Part shown: positions 54,832-64,000 of the stretch, piece after piece
Layout: every line of letters begins with the position of its first letter
Position numbering within the stretch: the first letter of the stretch is position 1
Source: Pythium myriotylum
Taxonomy: Eukaryota; Oomycota; Peronosporomycetes; Pythiales; Pythiaceae
NCBI GenBank assembly: GCA_023091665.1
Contig: JALJCQ010000030.1
Location: forward strand, 1,118,501 to 1,182,500
DNA length: 64,000 bases
Reading direction: 5' to 3'
Notes under the pieces: generated by a model
The model's input: only the letters and a program-made list of their open reading frames with translations
The model's database searches: none
What the model was told of the DNA's origin: nothing
Made by a program: the position numbers and the translations under genes

Positions 54832-55931
54832 AAGCCTCATCTTTTTGCTCCAACGCACAACCCACAACACACCAAGAAACCACCTCCCTACGACTCCTCC
54901 TACCAACCCACACGCAACAGCACTCACCCCAACTCCATACCTCCCACACCTCCCACACCTCCCACACCTCCCACACCTCCCACTCACCACCTCGCCAGAC
55001 CGCCTGATCTTCGATCCACTGCACCTCTGCACGCCTGGCTGTTGCAACACGACCATTCCTTCCCACTCCGTCCCCTTTACGTCTTCTCTCCCCTCTGTCT
55101 TTGCTCAGACCCCAGACACTACTCTCACACACTCCGGAACACAAACAACATCGATAGCCCAGACACAACGCCCCCTACGCAGTCTCGCACACTTCGTGAC
55201 TGTCGAAGCCACCTGCATGCTTCGCACTCGACCTACTTGCCCATACGTCTCGACATCGCGCACCGGCAACTGCTGTCCGCTCCTCGACATCTTGACAACA
55301 TCGGAGCAAAGTAGCTATGACACACAGTGCGACTGGCGGCACCTCGGGTCAGCCGTCCGGCCGGCCCCCTGCAGTCTTGGCTGTGTCGCGTGGTGAGCAA
55401 CGTGTCGTGTTGTGGGCCGCGCGCCGTGGTGTGCTGTGCTCTGTTCTGTTGTACTGTGGGCCTGGTTTGATGGCGAACAGTTCGTGGGGGCTCCTGGTTT
55501 CTGGTGTGGCCGCAGAACCGAACGAAAGATCAGTAACTCGATGTGAGGCTTGTGGGAGAGCACGAGCACAAAGCACCACGCCATAATGGAAGAACGAACG
55601 TGGCGATGCCGTGAAGAGGAGTAGCCGTGAGCAGTAGGAGTGTGATTTGGTTAACCGACGAAATGGTGCGCCTCAGTCTCGGCCACTCTCGACAGGTAGA
55701 ATGGTGTGAGTTGTTGTGTAGTGCGGCGATGAAGACGGTCGTGTCGATGATGTTCGTTGTGTTTGTCGAGGTGATGCGTGTGTTTTTGAGTTCTGAATGG
55801 GTCTGTGTGTGTGTTGTAGCGTGTTTTTTGTTGTTTGTTGTTGTGTTTGGTGGTTGTTTGTTGTTGTGTTTGTGGTATGTGTGGTGTATGTCGGTATGTG
55901 TTTAGACGGGGTCGGGGTAGGCGAGCGTGCT

Positions 55932-56004
55932 TCTCCTATAGCTCAGTTGGTAGAGCGTGTGGCTGTTAACCGCAAGGTCGCCGGTTCGAACCCGGCTGGG
56001 AGAG
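55932..56004 (+). tRNA. tRNA-Asn(GTT)
   Basis: Intact; block B counterpart of 51359, with G at 56993. 1173-bp unit. Confidence 0.97.
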
Positions 56005-57104
56005 AAGCCTCATCTTTTTGCTCCAACGCACAACCCACAACACACCAAGAAACCACCTCCCTACGACTCCTCCTACCAACCCACACGCAACAGCACTCAC
56101 CCCAACTCCATACCTCCCACACCTCCCACACCTCCCACACCTCCCACACCTCCCACTCACCACCTCGCCAGACCGCCTGATCTTCGATCCACTGCACCTC
56201 TGCACGCCTGGCTGTTGCAACACGACCATTCCTTCCCACTCCGTCCCCTTTACGTCTTCTCTCCCCTCTGTCTTTGCTCAGACCCCAGACACTACTCTCA
56301 CACACTCCGGAACACAAACAACATCGATAGCCCAGACACAACGCCCCCTACGCAGTCTCGCACACTTCGTGACTGTCGAAGCCACCTGCATGCTTCGCAC
56401 TCGACCTACTTGCCCATACGTCTCGACATCGCGCACCGGCAACTGCTGTCCGCTCCTCGACATCTTGACAACATCGGAGCAAAGTAGCTATGACACACAG
56501 TGCGACTGGCGGCACCTCGGGTCAGCCGTCCGGCCGGCCCCCTGCAGTCTTGGCTGTGTCGCGTGGTGAGCAACGTGTCGTGTTGTGGGCCGCGCGCCGT
56601 GGTGTGCTGTGCTCTGTTCTGTTGTACTGTGGGCCTGGTTTGATGGCGAACAGTTCGTGGGGGCTCCTGGTTTCTGGTGTGGCCGCAGAACCGAACGAAA
56701 GATCAGTAACTCGATGTGAGGCTTGTGGGAGAGCACGAGCACAAAGCACCACGCCATAATGGAAGAACGAACGTGGCGATGCCGTGAAGAGGAGTAGCCG
56801 TGAGCAGTAGGAGTGTGATTTGGTTAACCGACGAAATGGTGCGCCTCAGTCTCGGCCACTCTCGACAGGTAGAATGGTGTGAGTTGTTGTGTAGTGCGGC
56901 GATGAAGACGGTCGTGTCGATGATGTTCGTTGTGTTTGTCGAGGTGATGCGTGTGTTTTTGAGTTCTGAATGGGTCTGTGTGTGTGTTGTAGGGTGTTTT
57001 TTGTTGTTTGTTGTTGTGTTTGGTGGTTGTTTGTTGTTGTGTTTGTGGTATGTGTGGTGTATGTCGGTATGTGTTTAGACGGGGTCGGGGTAGGCGAGCG
57101 TGCT

Positions 57105-57177
57105 TCTCCTATAGCTCAGTTGGTAGAGCGTGTGGCTGTTAACCGCAAGGTCGCCGGTTCGAACCCGGCTGGGAGAG
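57105..57177 (+). tRNA. tRNA-Asn(GTT)
   Basis: Intact; last unit of block B. Unlike its block A counterpart it is followed by an uninterrupted unit. Confidence 0.97.
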
Positions 57178-58268
57178 AAGCCTCATCTTTTTGCTCCAAC
57201 GCACAACCCACAACACACCAAGAAACCACCTCCCTACGACTCCTCCTACCAACCCACACGCAACAGCACTCACCCCAACTCCATACCTCCCACACCTCCC
57301 ACACCTCCCACACCTCCCACTCACCACCTCGCCAGACCGCCTGATCTTCGATCCACTGCACCTCTGCACGCCTGGCTGTTGCAACACGACCATTCCTTCC
57401 CACTCCGTCCCCTTTACGTCTTCTCTCCCCTCTGTCTTTGCTCAGACCCCAGACACTACTCTCACACACTCCGGAACACAAACAACATCGATAGCCCAGA
57501 CACAACGCCCCCTACGCAGTCTCGCACACTTCGTGACTGTCGAAGCCACCTGCATGCTTCGCACTCGACCTACTTGCCCATACGTCTCGACATCGCGCAC
57601 CGGCAACTGCTGTCCGCTCCTCGACATCTTGACAACATCGGAGCAAAGTAGCTATGACACACAGTGCGACTGGCGGCACCTCGGGTCAGCCGTCCGGCCG
57701 GCCCCCTGCAGTCTTGGCTGTGTCGCGTGGTGAGCAACGTGTCGTGTTGTGGGCCGCGCGCCGTGGTGTGCTGTGCTCTGTTCTGTTGTACTGTGGGCCT
57801 GGTTTGATGGCGAACAGTTCGTGGGGGCTCCTGGTTTCTGGTGTGGCCGCAGAACCGAACGAAAGATCAGTAACTCGATGTGAGGCTTGTGGGAGAGCAC
57901 GAGCACAAAGCACCACGCCATAATGGAAGAACGAACGTGGCGATGCCGTGAAGAGGAGTAGCCGTGAGCAGTAGGAGTGTGATTTGGTTAACCGACGAAA
58001 TGGTGCGCCTCAGTCTCGGCCACTCTCGACAGGTAGAATGGTGTGAGTTGTTGTGTAGTGCGGCGATGAAGACGGTCGTGTCGATGATGTTCGTTGTGTT
58101 TGTCGAGGTGATGCGTGTGTTTTTGAGTTCTGAATGGGTCTGTGTGTGTGTTGTAGCGTGTTTTTTGTTGTTTGTTGTTGTGTTTGGTGGTTGTTTGTTG
58201 TTGTGTTTGTGGTATGTGTGGTGTATGTCGGTATGTGTTTAGACGGGGTCGGGGTAGGCGAGCGTGCT

Positions 58269-58341
58269 TCTCCTATAGCTCAGTTGGTAGAGCGTGTGGC
58301 TGTTAACCGCAAGGTCGCCGGTTCGAACCCGGCTGGGAGAG
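58269..58341 (+). tRNA. tRNA-Asn(GTT)
   Basis: Intact; 1164-bp unit. Confidence 0.97.
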
Positions 58342-59432
58342 AAGCCTCATCTTTTTGCTCCAACGCACAACCCACAACACACCAAGAAACCACCTCCCTA
58401 CGACTCCTCCTACCAACCCACACGCAACAGCACTCACCCCAACTCCATACCTCCCACACCTCCCACACCTCCCACACCTCCCACTCACCACCTCGCCAGA
58501 CCGCCTGATCTTCGATCCACTGCACCTCTGCACGCCTGGCTGTTGCAACACGACCATTCCTTCCCACTCCGTCCCCTTTACGTCTTCTCTCCCCTCTGTC
58601 TTTGCTCAGACCCCAGACACTACTCTCACACACTCCGGAACACAAACAACATCGATAGCCCAGACACAACGCCCCCTACGCAGTCTCGCACACTTCGTGA
58701 CTGTCGAAGCCACCTGCATGCTTCGCACTCGACCTACTTGCCCATACGTCTCGACATCGCGCACCGGCAACTGCTGTCCGCTCCTCGACATCTTGACAAC
58801 ATCGGAGCAAAGTAGCTATGACACACAGTGCGACTGGCGGCACCTCGGGTCAGCCGTCCGGCCGGCCCCCTGCAGTCTTGGCTGTGTCGCGTGGTGAGCA
58901 ACGTGTCGTGTTGTGGGCCGCGCGCCGTGGTGTGCTGTGCTCTGTTCTGTTGTACTGTGGGCCTGGTTTGATGGCGAACAGTTCGTGGGGGCTCCTGGTT
59001 TCTGGTGTGGCCGCAGAACCGAACGAAAGATCAGTAACTCGATGTGAGGCTTGTGGGAGAGCACGAGCACAAAGCACCACGCCATAATGGAAGAACGAAC
59101 GTGGCGATGCCGTGAAGAGGAGTAGCCGTGAGCAGTAGGAGTGTGATTTGGTTAACCGACGAAATGGTGCGCCTCAGTCTCGGCCACTCTCGACAGGTAG
59201 AATGGTGTGAGTTGTTGTGTAGTGCGGCGATGAAGACGGTCGTGTCGATGATGTTCGTTGTGTTTGTCGAGGTGATGCGTGTGTTTTTGAGTTCTGAATG
59301 GGTCTGTGTGTGTGTTGTAGCGTGTTTTTTGTTGTTTGTTGTTGTGTTTGGTGGTTGTTTGTTGTTGTGTTTGTGGTATGTGTGGTGTATGTCGGTATGT
59401 GTTTAGACGGGGTCGGGGTAGGCGAGCGTGCT

Positions 59433-59505
59433 TCTCCTATAGCTCAGTTGGTAGAGCGTGTGGCTGTTAACCGCAAGGTCGCCGGTTCGAACCCGGCTGG
59501 GAGAG
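59433..59505 (+). tRNA. tRNA-Asn(GTT)
   Basis: Intact; 1173-bp unit with five minisatellite repeats, like 50186 but without the G variant of 51359. Confidence 0.97.
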
Positions 59506-60605
59506 AAGCCTCATCTTTTTGCTCCAACGCACAACCCACAACACACCAAGAAACCACCTCCCTACGACTCCTCCTACCAACCCACACGCAACAGCACTCA
59601 CCCCAACTCCATACCTCCCACACCTCCCACACCTCCCACACCTCCCACACCTCCCACTCACCACCTCGCCAGACCGCCTGATCTTCGATCCACTGCACCT
59701 CTGCACGCCTGGCTGTTGCAACACGACCATTCCTTCCCACTCCGTCCCCTTTACGTCTTCTCTCCCCTCTGTCTTTGCTCAGACCCCAGACACTACTCTC
59801 ACACACTCCGGAACACAAACAACATCGATAGCCCAGACACAACGCCCCCTACGCAGTCTCGCACACTTCGTGACTGTCGAAGCCACCTGCATGCTTCGCA
59901 CTCGACCTACTTGCCCATACGTCTCGACATCGCGCACCGGCAACTGCTGTCCGCTCCTCGACATCTTGACAACATCGGAGCAAAGTAGCTATGACACACA
60001 GTGCGACTGGCGGCACCTCGGGTCAGCCGTCCGGCCGGCCCCCTGCAGTCTTGGCTGTGTCGCGTGGTGAGCAACGTGTCGTGTTGTGGGCCGCGCGCCG
60101 TGGTGTGCTGTGCTCTGTTCTGTTGTACTGTGGGCCTGGTTTGATGGCGAACAGTTCGTGGGGGCTCCTGGTTTCTGGTGTGGCCGCAGAACCGAACGAA
60201 AGATCAGTAACTCGATGTGAGGCTTGTGGGAGAGCACGAGCACAAAGCACCACGCCATAATGGAAGAACGAACGTGGCGATGCCGTGAAGAGGAGTAGCC
60301 GTGAGCAGTAGGAGTGTGATTTGGTTAACCGACGAAATGGTGCGCCTCAGTCTCGGCCACTCTCGACAGGTAGAATGGTGTGAGTTGTTGTGTAGTGCGG
60401 CGATGAAGACGGTCGTGTCGATGATGTTCGTTGTGTTTGTCGAGGTGATGCGTGTGTTTTTGAGTTCTGAATGGGTCTGTGTGTGTGTTGTAGCGTGTTT
60501 TTTGTTGTTTGTTGTTGTGTTTGGTGGTTGTTTGTTGTTGTGTTTGTGGTATGTGTGGTGTATGTCGGTATGTGTTTAGACGGGGTCGGGGTAGGCGAGC
60601 GTGCT

Positions 60606-60678
60606 TCTCCTATAGCTCAGTTGGTAGAGCGTGTGGCTGTTAACCGCAAGGTCGCCGGTTCGAACCCGGCTGGGAGAG
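60606..60678 (+). tRNA. tRNA-Asn(GTT)
   Basis: Intact; 1164-bp unit. Confidence 0.97.
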
Positions 60679-61769
60679 AAGCCTCATCTTTTTGCTCCAA
60701 CGCACAACCCACAACACACCAAGAAACCACCTCCCTACGACTCCTCCTACCAACCCACACGCAACAGCACTCACCCCAACTCCATACCTCCCACACCTCC
60801 CACACCTCCCACACCTCCCACTCACCACCTCGCCAGACCGCCTGATCTTCGATCCACTGCACCTCTGCACGCCTGGCTGTTGCAACACGACCATTCCTTC
60901 CCACTCCGTCCCCTTTACGTCTTCTCTCCCCTCTGTCTTTGCTCAGACCCCAGACACTACTCTCACACACTCCGGAACACAAACAACATCGATAGCCCAG
61001 ACACAACGCCCCCTACGCAGTCTCGCACACTTCGTGACTGTCGAAGCCACCTGCATGCTTCGCACTCGACCTACTTGCCCATACGTCTCGACATCGCGCA
61101 CCGGCAACTGCTGTCCGCTCCTCGACATCTTGACAACATCGGAGCAAAGTAGCTATGACACACAGTGCGACTGGCGGCACCTCGGGTCAGCCGTCCGGCC
61201 GGCCCCCTGCAGTCTTGGCTGTGTCGCGTGGTGAGCAACGTGTCGTGTTGTGGGCCGCGCGCCGTGGTGTGCTGTGCTCTGTTCTGTTGTACTGTGGGCC
61301 TGGTTTGATGGCGAACAGTTCGTGGGGGCTCCTGGTTTCTGGTGTGGCCGCAGAACCGAACGAAAGATCAGTAACTCGATGTGAGGCTTGTGGGAGAGCA
61401 CGAGCACAAAGCACCACGCCATAATGGAAGAACGAACGTGGCGATGCCGTGAAGAGGAGTAGCCGTGAGCAGTAGGAGTGTGATTTGGTTAACCGACGAA
61501 ATGGTGCGCCTCAGTCTCGGCCACTCTCGACAGGTAGAATGGTGTGAGTTGTTGTGTAGTGCGGCGATGAAGACGGTCGTGTCGATGATGTTCGTTGTGT
61601 TTGTCGAGGTGATGCGTGTGTTTTTGAGTTCTGAATGGGTCTGTGTGTGTGTTGTAGCGTGTTTTTTGTTGTTTGTTGTTGTGTTTGGTGGTTGTTTGTT
61701 GTTGTGTTTGTGGTATGTGTGGTGTATGTCGGTATGTGTTTAGACGGGGTCGGGGTAGGCGAGCGTGCT

Positions 61770-61842
61770 TCTCCTATAGCTCAGTTGGTAGAGCGTGTGG
61801 CTGTTAACCGCAAGGTCGCCGGTTCGAACCCGGCTGGGAGAG
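61770..61842 (+). tRNA. tRNA-Asn(GTT)
   Basis: Intact; 1164-bp unit. Confidence 0.97.
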
Positions 61843-62933
61843 AAGCCTCATCTTTTTGCTCCAACGCACAACCCACAACACACCAAGAAACCACCTCCCT
61901 ACGACTCCTCCTACCAACCCACACGCAACAGCACTCACCCCAACTCCATACCTCCCACACCTCCCACACCTCCCACACCTCCCACTCACCACCTCGCCAG
62001 ACCGCCTGATCTTCGATCCACTGCACCTCTGCACGCCTGGCTGTTGCAACACGACCATTCCTTCCCACTCCGTCCCCTTTACGTCTTCTCTCCCCTCTGT
62101 CTTTGCTCAGACCCCAGACACTACTCTCACACACTCCGGAACACAAACAACATCGATAGCCCAGACACAACGCCCCCTACGCAGTCTCGCACACTTCGTG
62201 ACTGTCGAAGCCACCTGCATGCTTCGCACTCGACCTACTTGCCCATACGTCTCGACATCGCGCACCGGCAACTGCTGTCCGCTCCTCGACATCTTGACAA
62301 CATCGGAGCAAAGTAGCTATGACACACAGTGCGACTGGCGGCACCTCGGGTCAGCCGTCCGGCCGGCCCCCTGCAGTCTTGGCTGTGTCGCGTGGTGAGC
62401 AACGTGTCGTGTTGTGGGCCGCGCGCCGTGGTGTGCTGTGCTCTGTTCTGTTGTACTGTGGGCCTGGTTTGATGGCGAACAGTTCGTGGGGGCTCCTGGT
62501 TTCTGGTGTGGCCGCAGAACCGAACGAAAGATCAGTAACTCGATGTGAGGCTTGTGGGAGAGCACGAGCACAAAGCACCACGCCATAATGGAAGAACGAA
62601 CGTGGCGATGCCGTGAAGAGGAGTAGCCGTGAGCAGTAGGAGTGTGATTTGGTTAACCGACGAAATGGTGCGCCTCAGTCTCGGCCACTCTCGACAGGTA
62701 GAATGGTGTGAGTTGTTGTGTAGTGCGGCGATGAAGACGGTCGTGTCGATGATGTTCGTTGTGTTTGTCGAGGTGATGCGTGTGTTTTTGAGTTCTGAAT
62801 GGGTCTGTGTGTGTGTTGTAGCGTGTTTTTTGTTGTTTGTTGTTGTGTTTGGTGGTTGTTTGTTGTTGTGTTTGTGGTATGTGTGGTGTATGTCGGTATG
62901 TGTTTAGACGGGGTCGGGGTAGGCGAGCGTGCT

Positions 62934-63006
62934 TCTCCTATAGCTCAGTTGGTAGAGCGTGTGGCTGTTAACCGCAAGGTCGCCGGTTCGAACCCGGCTG
63001 GGAGAG
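62934..63006 (+). tRNA. tRNA-Asn(GTT)
   Basis: Intact; last gene in the window. Its spacer is cut by the window end inside the G/T-rich tract. Confidence 0.97.
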
Positions 63007-64000
63007 AAGCCTCATCTTTTTGCTCCAACGCACAACCCACAACACACCAAGAAACCACCTCCCTACGACTCCTCCTACCAACCCACACGCAACAGCACTC
63101 ACCCCAACTCCATACCTCCCACACCTCCCACACCTCCCACACCTCCCACTCACCACCTCGCCAGACCGCCTGATCTTCGATCCACTGCACCTCTGCACGC
63201 CTGGCTGTTGCAACACGACCATTCCTTCCCACTCCGTCCCCTTTACGTCTTCTCTCCCCTCTGTCTTTGCTCAGACCCCAGACACTACTCTCACACACTC
63301 CGGAACACAAACAACATCGATAGCCCAGACACAACGCCCCCTACGCAGTCTCGCACACTTCGTGACTGTCGAAGCCACCTGCATGCTTCGCACTCGACCT
63401 ACTTGCCCATACGTCTCGACATCGCGCACCGGCAACTGCTGTCCGCTCCTCGACATCTTGACAACATCGGAGCAAAGTAGCTATGACACACAGTGCGACT
63501 GGCGGCACCTCGGGTCAGCCGTCCGGCCGGCCCCCTGCAGTCTTGGCTGTGTCGCGTGGTGAGCAACGTGTCGTGTTGTGGGCCGCGCGCCGTGGTGTGC
63601 TGTGCTCTGTTCTGTTGTACTGTGGGCCTGGTTTGATGGCGAACAGTTCGTGGGGGCTCCTGGTTTCTGGTGTGGCCGCAGAACCGAACGAAAGATCAGT
63701 AACTCGATGTGAGGCTTGTGGGAGAGCACGAGCACAAAGCACCACGCCATAATGGAAGAACGAACGTGGCGATGCCGTGAAGAGGAGTAGCCGTGAGCAG
63801 TAGGAGTGTGATTTGGTTAACCGACGAAATGGTGCGCCTCAGTCTCGGCCACTCTCGACAGGTAGAATGGTGTGAGTTGTTGTGTAGTGCGGCGATGAAG
63901 ACGGTCGTGTCGATGATGTTCGTTGTGTTTGTCGAGGTGATGCGTGTGTTTTTGAGTTCTGAATGGGTCTGTGTGTGTGTTGTAGCGTGTTTTTTGTTGT

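Larger units (their letters stand above)
53696..58268 (+). repeat. Higher-order repeat block B, 4573 bp
   Basis: Tandem copy of block A including the inverted tRNA cluster and both kinds of rare variant. I saw no difference between the blocks. Confidence 0.93.
6009..64000 (+). repeat. Tandem tRNA-Asn gene array, ~1164-bp unit, interrupted by retroelements
   Basis: Thirty-nine complete head-to-tail units or unit starts, counting one tRNA per unit. Most spacings are exactly 1164 bp; units from 22333, 50186, 51359, 54759, 55932 and 59433 are 1173 bp through one extra 9-bp minisatellite repeat, and the unit from 7173 is 39 bp longer through a local duplication. Units differ by only a few substitutions, and rare variants are shared by neighbours. 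The array continues past the right window edge (last tRNA at 62934). Confidence 0.97.

Noticed and set aside
6009..64000. CRISPR-like or prokaryotic repeat array
   Set aside because: The repeat unit is a 1.16-kb tRNA unit with Pol III signals and no encoded CCA; there are no short repeats with unique spacers and no cas genes.

Overview
The window reads as nuclear DNA of a eukaryote. The tRNA genes lack an encoded CCA and end in Pol III T-runs, there are no ribosome-binding sites or operons, and two copies of an APE-type non-LTR retrotransposon (LINE) are present. The style of the LINE proteins (long Ser/Thr/Pro-rich ORF1; ORF2 with APE endonuclease, reverse transcriptase and a C-terminal zf-RVT zinc knuckle) reminds me of oomycete/stramenopile elements. 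That placement is recognition from memory, not a search result.

Layout. From 6009 to the right edge the window is one tandem array of a roughly 1164-bp unit, always on the + strand. Each unit is a 73-nt tRNA-Asn(GTT) gene, a T5 Pol III terminator and about 1.09 kb of non-coding spacer. I count 39 complete + strand tRNA-Asn genes. The spacer is C/A-rich after the tRNA and G/T-rich before the next one, and carries a 9-bp minisatellite with a G-quadruplex pattern on the - strand.

The array is interrupted nine times by mobile DNA, always in the same place and orientation. Two interruptions are a 7.34-kb LINE (12664-20004 complete; 1-6008 cut by the left window edge). Six are a 762-bp element with no long coding region (8393, 23523, 37106, 41377, 49140, 53713); the ninth boundary is the unseen left end of the first LINE. 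At every visible left junction the tRNA stops after nt 17 (in the A box), the element follows antisense to the tRNA, and in seven of the eight visible right ends or duplicates thereof the element abuts a tRNA or tRNA-derived sequence. In the plain cases a complete tRNA restarting at nt 1 follows. The insertion therefore carries a 17-bp target-site duplication (tRNA nt 1-17) and leaves one intact tRNA gene. The short element shares both termini with the LINE, so it looks like its non-autonomous partner. Two copies of the short element (49140, 53713) have inverted tRNA-Asn fragments inserted exactly between their 5' end and the target tRNA.

Inferred working: the LINE supplies endonuclease and reverse transcriptase that nick tRNA-Asn genes at nt 17 and prime reverse transcription there; the short element borrows this machinery; the multicopy array is a safe target because each insertion re-creates the tRNA. 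Unequal recombination then spreads and homogenises units and insertions: a 4573-bp block containing a short element is duplicated in tandem at 49123-58268, and neighbouring units share rare variants. No protein-coding host gene is recognisable in the window.
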